Source: UBA8389 sp035719105
Lineage (GTDB): Bacteria; Bacteroidota; Bacteroidia; Bacteroidales; UBA1402
Length of the DNA stretch: 64,000 bases
Reading direction: 5' to 3'
NCBI GenBank assembly: GCA_035719105.1
Contig: DASTGN010000008.1
Span: forward strand, 496,001 to 560,000
The translations under genes were made by a program, and so were the position numbers. The notes beneath the pieces were generated by a model. It did not search any database. It was not told where the DNA came from and saw only the letters and a list, made by a program, of their open reading frames with translations. Shown here piece by piece: positions 42,958 to 52,200 of the stretch; the first letter of the stretch is position 1; each line of letters begins with the position of its first letter.

Positions 42958-45840
42958 ATGAAAAAAATTCTAATTTATCTAAGTCTGTTCCTTTGTCATG
43001 TGACTTCTTATGCATATCATCCCATGGTTCGCAATTTTACCAGAGATACCTACAAATCTGGCACGCAAAACTGGGCAATTTCACAGAATAGTTCCAATGT
43101 CATGTATTTTGCCAATAATTTTGGATTGATGGAATTCGATGGCAAGAACTGGAATACGTACCCCATCATCAATGGAACCAATGTACGTTCGGTCTTATCG
43201 ACAAAAGACGGGCGATATTATGCGTCCTCATTCAATGAGTTTGGTTATTTCAAGAAAGAACGGAATGGTCTTTTTGAATATCATTCATTAATTAATAAAT
43301 CGATTGTCAATCCGATCAATTCGAACGAGCTCTTCAACATTGTCGAAGGCAAGAACGCCATTTATTTTCAATCTGAACGATGCGTTTACAAGTACAACGG
43401 CGACACGACCATACGATTGCCTTTTAACGGGAAATTGAACACTTCTGCCTTTGTACACGACATTTTATTTGTAGCTAGTGTCCAAAACGGTGTGTTTATG
43501 TTGAATGGGAATTTGTTCGTACGCATTCCAGGTTCAGAAATACTCCAACAAAAAAAGATCAGTTCCATCCTTCCGTACAAGAAAAACAAGGTGCTGTTTA
43601 TTACAAGTTTCAATGGCGTTTATGTGTATGACGGTAATTCCATCACCCCTTTCAACACTGGCATTGATGAATTTCTTAAATCCAGTCAAGTTTTTTGCGC
43701 CACCACCAATGGCAAACAATTGGTGTTTGGAACGGTGCAAAGGGGTATTGCCATTCAAAACATCGAAGACCGTTCCGTAATCTATGTAAACACGTACTCG
43801 GGGCTTCAAAACAATACAGTATTGAGTGTTATTTTTGATAATCTGCAAAATCTTTGGCTCGGATTGGACAAAGGGATCGATTACGTCATGTTGAACAGCC
43901 CAATGCTTAACCTGTTCGACAATAACAATTTATTCGGTGCGGGTTATACCTCATTACTTAAAAACAAGACCCTGTATGTTGGAACCAATCAGGGGCTGTA
44001 TTACATGCCTTATCCGACAGCAAATGGGTCGCATCCGGATAACTTGAAAATGATCAAGGGAATGGAAGGTCAGGTTTGGAGTCTGACCGAAATCGACAAC
44101 ACCATCTTTTGTGGTGACGACCAGGGTGGTTTCATCGTACGTCCCAACGGAACTGAACGCATTCAAGGGCTTTCCGGAACCTGGGCATTCAAACCCTTGC
44201 GGAACCGTCCCGACCTGATTCTGGGTTGTTCTTACCAAGGTCTGTTTTTGTTGAAGAAAGTCGGTTCAACCTGGAAATTGTCACAATTCATCAAAGGCAA
44301 ATTCACGGAATCCAGCCCTATGTTCGAAGAAGACACCGATGGAACAGTTTGGTTCAGTCATTGGCAAAAAGGGTTGTTTCACCTGTATTTCAACGCAGCC
44401 ATGGACAGCATTGTCCGGGTTGATTTGTATAACGGTTCCAACGGAATGCCCAGTGACAGGAACAATACGTTGTTTCGGGTCGGTAAGGAAATCATTTTCT
44501 CTTCGGAAGCTGGTTTTTTCAATTTCGACCGGAAAACTAAAAAAATGATACCCAATGTCGCTTGGAACAATTTGTTTGTCACTTTGCCTAACAGTGTACG
44601 CCTTCACGAAAGCAAGTCCGGTGATGTTTGGTGCGTATCGGGGAGCTTCATCGGAGTTGCCAAAAAGAAAGCCAACGGCTATGTCATGGACTCCCTTACC
44701 TACCGAATTCTGCAGCCAAAAATCATCATTGGGTTCGAGAATTTCAATTTTATTGATGGAAACACGACGCTATTAAGTACTGAAGATGGCTTCTGTTGGT
44801 TGGACAATCGTCGGGGCATGTCGACCTCCAATACGTTTAAGGTTTTCGTACGTAAGGTACAAGTAACCAACAAAGGCATACTCGATGCTGATGGCAGTCG
44901 AGAATGGAATAAAAACGAGGGCGACCTTTTTTCGCACAACCAGAATTCTCTTCGGTTTGAATACGTTGCACCGGAATACCGCAATGCAAACCTCGTCAAA
45001 TACAGCTATATGCTCGAAAACTACGACGACGAATGGTCAAATTACACGTTAGACAACATCAAGGAATATACTCATTTGCCCAAGGGTCACTACAAATTCA
45101 GAGTTAGGGCTAAGAATGAACTAGAATCAAAGATTTCAGAATGCACCTACGAATTTACTGTCAAACCAGCTTGGTACGAATCCAAAATAGCGTTGTTCAT
45201 CTATTTCCTACTGCTCTTAACGGCTTTGGGCGGAATGCTTTATTTTATCAATCATCGATATAATAAAGGGGCGCGAGACATGGAGCTGCAAAAAGAAAAG
45301 GAAATGCTGGAGCAAAAGAAACATTTTGACGCTGTGACCACGGAAAAAAAGAATGAAATCAAGGAACTGAAAAACCAGCAACTACAATATGAGCTTCGTC
45401 ACAAATCACAGGAATTGGCCAGTTCAACCATTAATTTGATTCGGAAAAACGAAATTCTGTTGGAAATTATTGAAAGCCTTTCCAAAGTAAGCGACGATAT
45501 CAAAGCAAATAATGACTCTGCCACTGTTCTGAACAAATTGCATAAAATGGAACGCAACATCAGGCAGAACATCGAAAACGACGACAACTGGAAACGCTTT
45601 GAAGAGAATTTCGACTTGGTGTATGAGAACTATCTGAAACGACTGGGAGACCTCTACCCCGATTTGAGTGTGAGTGACAAAAAACTCTGTGCCTATCTCA
45701 AAATGGATCTATCATCCAAAGACATAGCCTCCTTGTTCAACATTTCGGTGAGAAGCGTTGAAATGAGTCGTTATCGGCTGCGTAAAAAAATGGAATTGGA
45801 CAGAGGAGAAAATCTGGTGGATTATCTGCAAAAGATATGA
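42958..45840 (+). CDS. Membrane-anchored propeller/Y_Y_Y sensor with C-terminal HTH (LuxR-like) regulator
   Basis: The 960-residue protein has a signal peptide (1-20), a large periplasmic beta-propeller with Reg_prop-like blades (LMEFDGKNWNTYPI, DNLQNLWLGLDKGIDYV), a Y_Y_Y domain (about 660-735: VKYSYMLENYDDEWSNY) and one membrane helix (about 741-764). The cytoplasmic part is a long coiled coil (about 770-840) and a C-terminal HTH (about 895-945: LSVSDKKLCAYLKMDLSSKD, SVRSVEMSRYRLRKKM). There is no kinase or receiver domain, so signalling would be direct across the membrane, a one-component relative of the hybrid systems. It is divergent from the GPH symporter operon, its likely target. The stop lies 13 bases from the convergent hydrolase gene. 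Confidence 0.9.
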   Translation: MKKILIYLSLFLCHVTSYAYHPMVRNFTRDTYKSGTQNWAISQNSSNVMYFANNFGLMEFDGKNWNTYPIINGTNVRSVLSTKDGRYYASSFNEFGYFKKERNGLFEYHSLINKSIVNPINSNELFNIVEGKNAIYFQSERCVYKYNGDTTIRLPFNGKLNTSAFVHDILFVASVQNGVFMLNGNLFVRIPGSEILQQKKISSILPYKKNKVLFITSFNGVYVYDGNSITPFNTGIDEFLKSSQVFCATTNGKQLVFGTVQRGIAIQNIEDRSVIYVNTYSGLQNNTVLSVIFDNLQNLWLGLDKGIDYVMLNSPMLNLFDNNNLFGAGYTSLLKNKTLYVGTNQGLYYMPYPTANGSHPDNLKMIKGMEGQVWSLTEIDNTIFCGDDQGGFIVRPNGTERIQGLSGTWAFKPLRNRPDLILGCSYQGLFLLKKVGSTWKLSQFIKGKFTESSPMFEEDTDGTVWFSHWQKGLFHLYFNAAMDSIVRVDLYNGSNGMPSDRNNTLFRVGKEIIFSSEAGFFNFDRKTKKMIPNVAWNNLFVTLPNSVRLHESKSGDVWCVSGSFIGVAKKKANGYVMDSLTYRILQPKIIIGFENFNFIDGNTTLLSTEDGFCWLDNRRGMSTSNTFKVFVRKVQVTNKGILDADGSREWNKNEGDLFSHNQNSLRFEYVAPEYRNANLVKYSYMLENYDDEWSNYTLDNIKEYTHLPKGHYKFRVRAKNELESKISECTYEFTVKPAWYESKIALFIYFLLLLTALGGMLYFINHRYNKGARDMELQKEKEMLEQKKHFDAVTTEKKNEIKELKNQQLQYELRHKSQELASSTINLIRKNEILLEIIESLSKVSDDIKANNDSATVLNKLHKMERNIRQNIENDDNWKRFEENFDLVYENYLKRLGDLYPDLSVSDKKLCAYLKMDLSSKDIASLFNISVRSVEMSRYRLRKKMELDRGENLVDYLQKI

Positions 45841-45853
45841 CGTCAGAGAGCGG

Positions 45854-46810
45854 TCAATGCTCTTTGATAAACCGTTCCATTCGCTTTACAAATTCATCAG
45901 GACATTCCATGGCGGTGAAATGACCGGCATCCTGAATCATTTCAATGCGTGATTCTTTGCAAAGGGCTGCCATTTTTTGCATGGATCGCTTGCTACCTTT
46001 ACTATCGTATTGTCCAATCAAAAACAATACCGGAGGATGTGTCTTTTGTTTCGAAAGCAAACTATCTGCCTGCACGCCGATGAAAGCATCCGTTTCAGGA
46101 TGCGTCCATTGCCAGGCTTGCCAATCGTCTACCATTCGGTTCAGTTCCTTTTTGATGCTACGGTAGTGCTTGCCACTAATGCTTTTCATGGCTAGCTTCC
46201 AATCCATCTTCAGCGAATCCACGCCTCGTTTCATATTTTTATCTACTTCTTGGCGCTTAAGTGTGAAAATGGTATCATTGTAAATTTTCAACAATTGCTT
46301 GGGAGCACTGCTTCGGTCGGGAAAAGCACTGATGGCCCCCGAAGTGATGGTTGCTGTCAAAACGCGTTCCGGATACAGGGCCACAAAATCGGCCAAGGTC
46401 ATTCCGCCCAAAGAAAGTCCCGCCAAATGAGCCTTTTTGATACCCATGCCATCCATGAAATTACAAAGGTCGTCAGCCTGCAAAAATCCAAATCCAACTT
46501 CGGGCACGTCCGATTTTCCATAACCACGCAAATCATAACGGATTACTCGATATTTTTTGGCCAATTTATAAAAGACATCGTCCCACATACGGCAATCCAC
46601 TGAATGAGCGTGTAACAAAATTACCGGTTCACCCTGCCCCAATTCCTCATAATACAATTTGGCGGTCGGATGTTTGGGTGAAAGCGTATAAACGCCTGAC
46701 AAAGCGTTTTTTGTAATCGTTGGAACGGCAATGAAACCGGATTTGGGAGTCGGTTTGCAAGCAGTCGACAAAACAAGCAAAGCAATGGAAAAAAATCGAA
46801 CGAACTTCAT
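45854..46810 (-). CDS. Alpha/beta-hydrolase lipoprotein
   Basis: The 318-residue lipoprotein (LSTAC, Cys18) has an alpha/beta-hydrolase fold. The catalytic triad is visible as nucleophile S133 (AGLSLGG), D269 (GQYDS) and H297 (DAGHF), with an oxyanion-hole region LLHAHSVD near residue 70 and YDLRGYGKSD near 92. No acidic residues follow the cysteine, so it is probably periplasmic. It may be an esterase or lactonase. Its ATG is one base after the mannose-6-phosphate isomerase stop, so it belongs to the hexose operon, where it might deacylate sugars before uptake; that role is inference. Confidence 0.85.
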   Translation of the reverse strand: MKFVRFFSIALLVLSTACKPTPKSGFIAVPTITKNALSGVYTLSPKHPTAKLYYEELGQGEPVILLHAHSVDCRMWDDVFYKLAKKYRVIRYDLRGYGKSDVPEVGFGFLQADDLCNFMDGMGIKKAHLAGLSLGGMTLADFVALYPERVLTATITSGAISAFPDRSSAPKQLLKIYNDTIFTLKRQEVDKNMKRGVDSLKMDWKLAMKSISGKHYRSIKKELNRMVDDWQAWQWTHPETDAFIGVQADSLLSKQKTHPPVLFLIGQYDSKGSKRSMQKMAALCKESRIEMIQDAGHFTAMECPDEFVKRMERFIKEH

Positions 46811-46811
46811 T

Positions 46812-47858
46812 TTACAAAATATAGGATTCCAACAACAGCAATTCTTTAGTTGTACTTAAAACGGTAGCCTTGATCGAAGCTGGCAATAATACTGTCTCGC
46901 CCTGACATACAGTCAAGTATTCATTTTCGTCAAACTGAATTTGCCCCTCGCCTTTCATACAAACGTAAATGACGAAACTGTCAAGACCCTCGTAACTTCG
47001 ATCCATTTCCAGTGTTTCAATCATTGGAACCCGCTTGGTGCCTTTTTCTGTCCGAATGGTTTCATAACCGGATTCGTCCGCTTTGAGATGAATTCGGTTG
47101 GTGGTGAAATAGGGGCAAGACACCAGCGGAGTCAATTCATTTTCGAGCGCCTGATAATTGGTTTGAAGGTTATCGTAGTGTTCGAAGTCGATGGCTTCCT
47201 TAGCCAATTCCGTATGCAATTCCCTTCCGTTGCCGAGGGCATCCTTGCGGTTGTAATCGTACAGGCGGTAAGTGATGTTGGAGCTTTGCTGTATTTCGGC
47301 AATGAAAAGTCCGGATCCGATGGCATGTACACGACCAGCAGGTAAGAAAAATACATCTCCGGATTTCGCTTCGTGTTTTTGTAGAACCTCCTCGATGGAA
47401 TTATCGGCAATGCGTCGGGAATACTCGTCCGCATCAATCTGTTTCGAGAAACCGGAAATTAGTTTCGAGCCTGGTTTGGAGTCTACGACGTACCACATTT
47501 CGGTCTTCCCAAAGGAGTCATGCCGCTTGCGAGCCAACGCATCGTTCGGATGAACTTGAATGGACAAATCGTCTTCGGCATCGATGAATTTGACCAATAA
47601 GGGAAATTCCATGCCAAAGCGTTTGTATATTTTCTTTCCCAGCAAGTCTTCGGGAGCCCTCTCCATCAGTTCTGTCAGACTCATGCCTTTTAAAGGTCCG
47701 TTTGCCACTACAGAAACAGAACCAGGCACTTGGGAAAGCTCCCAGCTTTCCCCAATACCAGACTCTTTGATTTCCAAATGCTTGAAACTACAGATTTTGG
47801 AACCACCCCAAATAATCTTTTTCAGGATGGGTTCAAATTTGAAAGGATACCATTCCAT
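46812..47858 (-). CDS. manA: Mannose-6-phosphate isomerase (class I, short form)
   Basis: The 348-residue cytoplasmic enzyme interconverts mannose-6-phosphate and fructose-6-phosphate. The zinc ligands of the cupin core are in place: Q101 and H103 (SIQVHPND), E120 (GKTEMWYV) and H178 (PAGRVHAIG). YDYNRKD near residue 204 is also typical. The length fits the short bacterial form. Upstream lie the ROK kinase (51 bases away) and a hexose permease, downstream an alpha/beta hydrolase with a one-base gap. Together permease, kinase and isomerase would take free mannose to glycolysis. Confidence 0.94.
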   Translation of the reverse strand: MEWYPFKFEPILKKIIWGGSKICSFKHLEIKESGIGESWELSQVPGSVSVVANGPLKGMSLTELMERAPEDLLGKKIYKRFGMEFPLLVKFIDAEDDLSIQVHPNDALARKRHDSFGKTEMWYVVDSKPGSKLISGFSKQIDADEYSRRIADNSIEEVLQKHEAKSGDVFFLPAGRVHAIGSGLFIAEIQQSSNITYRLYDYNRKDALGNGRELHTELAKEAIDFEHYDNLQTNYQALENELTPLVSCPYFTTNRIHLKADESGYETIRTEKGTKRVPMIETLEMDRSYEGLDSFVIYVCMKGEGQIQFDENEYLTVCQGETVLLPASIKATVLSTTKELLLLESYIL

Positions 47859-47909
47859 AAGCGCTTATAAAAACAAGAACAAAGATAGCGTTTTTTAGCC
47901 TATGGTCGT

Positions 47910-49007
47910 TTAAAGTTTGTCCAATTCATTTAACGCAAAGGAATAGGCTCCCAAGGCGATAGCCTTGCTGGCACCAAGTTTTGAAATAACAACCCCCATA
48001 CGTTTAACGGGATCAAAATCTACTAGTTGGTCTGTTTCTGGCACCTTAATTTTGGTCACGGAGCCTTGAAGAAATGCAGTCCGATCTTGGGGGTCATCCA
48101 AATCGTAGGCTTTCATTTCCGTACGTGGTTTAGGTGTACCGTCCATTAAATTGATGGTACCGTTCAGTTCACTCATCAGTGCTGGCATGAAGTATTTTTT
48201 AGCCGAGGCGAGGCCACCACCTATGACGACAAGACCATCCAAAACAGTGGCAACCACTGCGATACCTTCTCCAGTCATTTCACCAAATTCTGCAAACGAT
48301 TTTTTTGCGGCTTCAACATCTCCTTTAGTCGTACCCTCTGCAATATCGAAAATATCTTTGGGGGTCAAGCTGCGATCGTCTCCCGATTCCTCCCGATAGA
48401 CCCGTTGAATGGCTCGAATGGCTACACCCTCTTCCAGCAACACGTCGCGTTTGTATTTATGACGCAACAGCCAAACTTCACCGGCAGCACCGTTATCACC
48501 CAGGAAAAGTTCGTTTTTGCGGACGATGCCACAACCAAATCCTGTTCCAAGGGTGAATCCCAGTAGGTTCTCGTAACTTTTGGGACTACCGGCTTGAGCC
48601 AGCATGGCATTGGTTTCAGGCAAGGCCCCTGCAATGCATTCTCCATAAGCGAACAAGTCTCCGTCATTGTTGATGAACACAGGCAAGCCGAATTTGGCCT
48701 TCAGAAATGGCCCGAGTGCAACTCCACCGCGGAAGGCAGGCAAGTTGGGCAAATCCATGATGATACCGTTCTTGTAATCGGCAGGACCTGGGAAAGCAAA
48801 ACTGATGGCGACGACTGGTTCTTTCAGCCGATTGAGAATGGTGGAAAAACCCGTTTCCAACGTTCGAAGGCATTTTTCAAGATTGTCTGCATTGGAAGGC
48901 AGAGTCAAGGGTTCAACAATTTCTTTATTGCCTCGCATGGCTGAAAACACAAAGTTCGTTCCACCTGCATCAAGGGTCATGACAACCCGCTTATCGTTTT
49001 TATACAT
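47910..49007 (-). CDS. ROK-family sugar kinase
   Basis: The 365-residue protein shows the ROK pattern: ATP phosphate-binding VVMTLDAGGTNFVFS (from about residue 8), sugar-contact INNDGDLFAYGE, GFTLGTGFGCGIV and a second-lobe LVVIGGGLAS. The usual CxCGxxGC zinc motif is absent, which occurs in a branch of the family seen in Bacteroidota. It probably phosphorylates mannose, glucose or fructose at C6. The gene starts 2 bases after the permease stop and precedes manA, so mannose is the most likely substrate. The assignment to kinase rather than ROK repressor rests on the lack of an N-terminal HTH. Confidence 0.88.
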   Translation of the reverse strand: MYKNDKRVVMTLDAGGTNFVFSAMRGNKEIVEPLTLPSNADNLEKCLRTLETGFSTILNRLKEPVVAISFAFPGPADYKNGIIMDLPNLPAFRGGVALGPFLKAKFGLPVFINNDGDLFAYGECIAGALPETNAMLAQAGSPKSYENLLGFTLGTGFGCGIVRKNELFLGDNGAAGEVWLLRHKYKRDVLLEEGVAIRAIQRVYREESGDDRSLTPKDIFDIAEGTTKGDVEAAKKSFAEFGEMTGEGIAVVATVLDGLVVIGGGLASAKKYFMPALMSELNGTINLMDGTPKPRTEMKAYDLDDPQDRTAFLQGSVTKIKVPETDQLVDFDPVKRMGVVISKLGASKAIALGAYSFALNELDKL

Positions 49008-49009
49008 GA

Positions 49010-50170
49010 TTATTTTTTAGTTTTAAGTCCGAATGCTAAGTAAGTCAAGTAACAGATACACAGAGAGATTACAATCAACGACCCCGTTTGTGATCCGATT
49101 TTCTCCGCTGCCATACCCATCAGTGGGGGCACAACAGCTCCGCCGAACACACCAGTGATCATCAGTCCGGAAATCTCGTTGGCTTTGTCGGGACGGGCTG
49201 TGATGGCCTTTCCGTATATGATGGGGAAAATACTGGAACAGGCAAATCCGATCACACCGACCACGATCAAAATGGAAATCTTATCGGGCATGAAAAATAA
49301 AATGCCTATAGCCAATAAAGCTATGAGTATGTGTATTTTAAAATACTTGATTGGAACCATTCGGGCAAGCAAAATGGAACCGATGAGCGCACCAGCCGTT
49401 CGACACAGGAAATATACGCTGGAGCCAATGCCGGCGGCTTGCAGATCCAATCCACTCCGTTCAAGCAATAATTTCGGAGTGACGGTATTCATGCCCACAT
49501 CGGTACCTACCACAAAAACGATTCCCAAAAATAGGAGCAATATGGTTTTGTCTTTTAACAAAGCAAACGTATTGCCAATGGAAGCCACTTCTTTGGCGGG
49601 TTCTTCAGTCGGAATTTTGGTTACCAACAACCATAGAGAAGAAATCACTGTAATGGCAGCGTAAATCGGGAAGATGTACATCCAGTTGCCCAGCTGTGTG
49701 GCAGCAAAAGCGGCGATAATTGGTCCAAGGAAGGAACAAACGGCTTTGACTACCTGTCCGACCGTTAGGGAACTGGTCAGTGCTTCACCCTTTACTACAT
49801 TGGTCAATAGCGGATTCAGTGATACTTGCAGAATCGTGTTGCCAATTCCTAGTAAAACGAAGGCAGCCAGGTAAGCCGGTAGGGAATGTGCAAAAAACAA
49901 GGGAATGAACATTCCGATGATGGTTATGATATTGCTCACCTGAACCGTTTTTTTGCGACCGATCTTATTCATGACGATGGCTGAAGGCACTGAGAACAAC
50001 AGGAACCAGAAGAAAACCATGGATGGAATAAAGCCGGCGGCCCATTCACTCAGCCCAAAGGCTTCCTTCATGTACGAGGTTGAAATACCAACCACGTCAC
50101 AGAATCCCATGACAAAAAATCCGAAAAGAACGGGTAAGGCTTTGGAAATCGGGGAAGTTTCTTTTTTCAT
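49010..50170 (-). CDS. FucP-type MFS hexose permease (second copy)
   Basis: The 386-residue permease resembles the one at 26721-27884 over its whole length, with the same FGFFVMGFCDVVG, NKIGRK, LGIGNTILQVSLNPLL and FPIIYGKAI segments. It lies 2 bases upstream of the ROK kinase and two genes upstream of manA, so it probably imports mannose or a related hexose by proton symport. The two copies differ mainly in the first residues, the central cytoplasmic loop (about 190-205) and helices 8-9, so their substrates may be the same or close. Confidence 0.92.
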   Translation of the reverse strand: MKKETSPISKALPVLFGFFVMGFCDVVGISTSYMKEAFGLSEWAAGFIPSMVFFWFLLFSVPSAIVMNKIGRKKTVQVSNIITIIGMFIPLFFAHSLPAYLAAFVLLGIGNTILQVSLNPLLTNVVKGEALTSSLTVGQVVKAVCSFLGPIIAAFAATQLGNWMYIFPIYAAITVISSLWLLVTKIPTEEPAKEVASIGNTFALLKDKTILLLFLGIVFVVGTDVGMNTVTPKLLLERSGLDLQAAGIGSSVYFLCRTAGALIGSILLARMVPIKYFKIHILIALLAIGILFFMPDKISILIVVGVIGFACSSIFPIIYGKAITARPDKANEISGLMITGVFGGAVVPPLMGMAAEKIGSQTGSLIVISLCICYLTYLAFGLKTKK

Positions 50171-50195
50171 TTTATAGACTTTAAGGTAAGATAAT

Positions 50196-50912
50196 TCAAA
50201 AACGGATGCCTAGGGTGCAACTGCCAGTTGAAACCTGACCATACCATTCGGCAGAAGACGTTGTTGGACACTCAAATCCTTGTTCATTAGCCTGGAGATA
50301 GCGCTCATAAGCTTTTTTTGCTCGAATGGGTTGTGTCCAGATTTGTGTTTCAGTAATAACAGAATTCAAGGCAAAATTAAGGACCCCTTCGCCAAAGGAA
50401 CGATTGAATCCAATCCAGGTGATGAGCCCGCTCGCTAAATTGACGGCACCTGAAAGGGCATGTACTTGCCAACCTTTTCCGATTTCAGCGATTTCCGCTT
50501 GTTTCTTCAAGTTCGCTTCCCCTTGGGACAGAAGCCGTTGTTTATCGATGTAGGAGAGTTTCGAAATGGAGTCGACTCCGACTGGATGGAAATCAGTACT
50601 CACGGGCGTGATCAATTGGCTTGCAACCCCAAGAATTGTTGTTCCAGCTCCCACTATCATATCTTGCCTGACCGATTTATCTGACGTCGTTAGAGCAATT
50701 CCTCCCTGGGCAATTGTTCCAACCGCATACAATGCCGTCCATGTTTTCCACCACGTGCTAGCTCCGCGTTCATTCATACGAAGTGTCTTTTGAAGGCGAA
50801 CGATTTGTTCACTGAGGCGTGCCTCCTCTAAGGAATCTGTTGTGTATTCACTGGCAACAGCAACCGTTACGAACAGCAGGCAACAAACTGCAACTACCAG
50901 CCGCTTATTCAT
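50196..50912 (-). CDS. Exported protein of unknown function
   Basis: The 238-residue protein has a signal peptide (NKRLVVAVCCLLFVTVAVA), a short charged helix (about 25-50: LEEARLSEQIVRLQKTLRM) and two or three moderately hydrophobic, glycine- and alanine-rich segments (about 62-77, 90-103, 155-168). It might be a small membrane or outer-membrane-associated protein. I recognise no family. Its ATG overlaps the stop of the upstream FLVCR-like permease by 8 bases (ATGAATAA), and the hexose permease starts 25 bases downstream, so it is made together with transporters. Confidence 0.75.
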   Translation of the reverse strand: MNKRLVVAVCCLLFVTVAVASEYTTDSLEEARLSEQIVRLQKTLRMNERGASTWWKTWTALYAVGTIAQGGIALTTSDKSVRQDMIVGAGTTILGVASQLITPVSTDFHPVGVDSISKLSYIDKQRLLSQGEANLKKQAEIAEIGKGWQVHALSGAVNLASGLITWIGFNRSFGEGVLNFALNSVITETQIWTQPIRAKKAYERYLQANEQGFECPTTSSAEWYGQVSTGSCTLGIRF

Positions 50913-52152
50913 TTGAGTTGCTCGATATCAATTTCGATTCCTTTAAAAACATGGAGATGAAAATGACTAGAAACAAAAGTCCAAGCATGACAAGCAGCGG
51001 CACCTGCATCGAACCCGTTTTAGGATCCTTGAAGGCGTCCATTCCAAAAATCATTGCAATACCCGAAATTTGGCCCATTAAAAGTAGAAAACCATTGGAA
51101 GTACCTTCCGAAACCGGATAGGTGACTTCGGCTCCGTATTGAAATCCAATGGGTCCAGAGCTTAACAGGAAAAATCCAAGGATGGCACCAGAAAACATCA
51201 AAATCCAATAGCTGGTGGCAAAGGCAATTCCAGCCAAGCCAAGGGTTGCACCAGCAATGGCCAGTACAATGAAGGGTTTCCGTTTCTTAAAATAGTCTGA
51301 CAAGACGGGCATGATGAATGCGCCCATAATGCCGGCCATAATCATCACTCCACCAGCCGTTCCGGCTTCCACAGCTGTGAATCCGCGTGGTTCAAGTATG
51401 GCTTCTATCCAAGTGGTGACACTATTGAATATTCCCAAACCGATAAAAAAGATGATCAGTAGAATATTGAAATCACGAAATTTGAAGATGGATTTCAAGC
51501 CGTCCACAACCAATGCTCGTTCTTCCTGATCGGGTCTGCAGGGAGGCGTGGGTGGATTCTCACGTACAAAAAAGAGAAAGGCCAGGGCAGCTACGACCGC
51601 AAAAATACCATAGTAATATAAGGTGGTTGGAATACCCACCTTACCGGCCAAATAAGGAGTCACCACCATGCCAGCGAAAATACCGATGTACATGGAAAGC
51701 GTACCCAGGCCGGATGCCGTAGCCCGTTCGCTGATGGGGAACCACCTGGCTGCCAACTTGGTAATGGCGTTCAGTAAAAACGGTTGACCGATGGCGATAC
51801 CGATTTGCGAAAGCAAAATGGAGGTGTAATCTTCGGTGATCAAGCCGCGCATCAGGCCGAAAAGGCCAGTCAGCAAGGCTCCGATGCCTATTCCGACACG
51901 AATGCCGTATTTATCGATGATCCAGGAAGCCGGTATGGAAAAAACGATGAACACCAACATGAAACACATGGAAAGAATGCCGATTTCCAAATCGGTGACA
52001 TGCAATAGCGCAGCCATGTCTTTGGTGATGGGCGCAAACGTAATCCACAACATTTGATTGGCAGCCACGATGAGCATGAAAACGCTCAGCACCACCCAAC
52101 GATACTTATAAACTCTGATTTTGTTTTCCACGGTTTCCTCTATTTGGTTCAT
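50905..52152 (-). CDS. MFS transporter, FLVCR-like
   Basis: From the ATG at 52152 the protein has 415 residues and about 12 membrane helices. The start of helix 1 (KYRWVVLSVFMLIVAANQML) with FAPITKDMA following, and AIGQPFLLNAITKLAARWFP in helix 4, resemble the FLVCR/organic-ion branch of the major facilitators rather than sugar permeases. Animal relatives move heme or choline; bacterial substrates are largely unknown. A 12-codon upstream extension is open but has no support. The downstream unknown exported protein overlaps its stop codon, suggesting a functional tie. ABC-F ends 48 bases upstream. Confidence 0.85.
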   Translation of the reverse strand: MNQIEETVENKIRVYKYRWVVLSVFMLIVAANQMLWITFAPITKDMAALLHVTDLEIGILSMCFMLVFIVFSIPASWIIDKYGIRVGIGIGALLTGLFGLMRGLITEDYTSILLSQIGIAIGQPFLLNAITKLAARWFPISERATASGLGTLSMYIGIFAGMVVTPYLAGKVGIPTTLYYYGIFAVVAALAFLFFVRENPPTPPCRPDQEERALVVDGLKSIFKFRDFNILLIIFFIGLGIFNSVTTWIEAILEPRGFTAVEAGTAGGVMIMAGIMGAFIMPVLSDYFKKRKPFIVLAIAGATLGLAGIAFATSYWILMFSGAILGFFLLSSGPIGFQYGAEVTYPVSEGTSNGFLLLMGQISGIAMIFGMDAFKDPKTGSMQVPLLVMLGLLFLVIFISMFLKESKLISSNSNE

Positions 52153-52200
52153 GCAAAAGTCAGCAACTTTTTCGTGAAAACCAAACAATTGAGGAATTTG

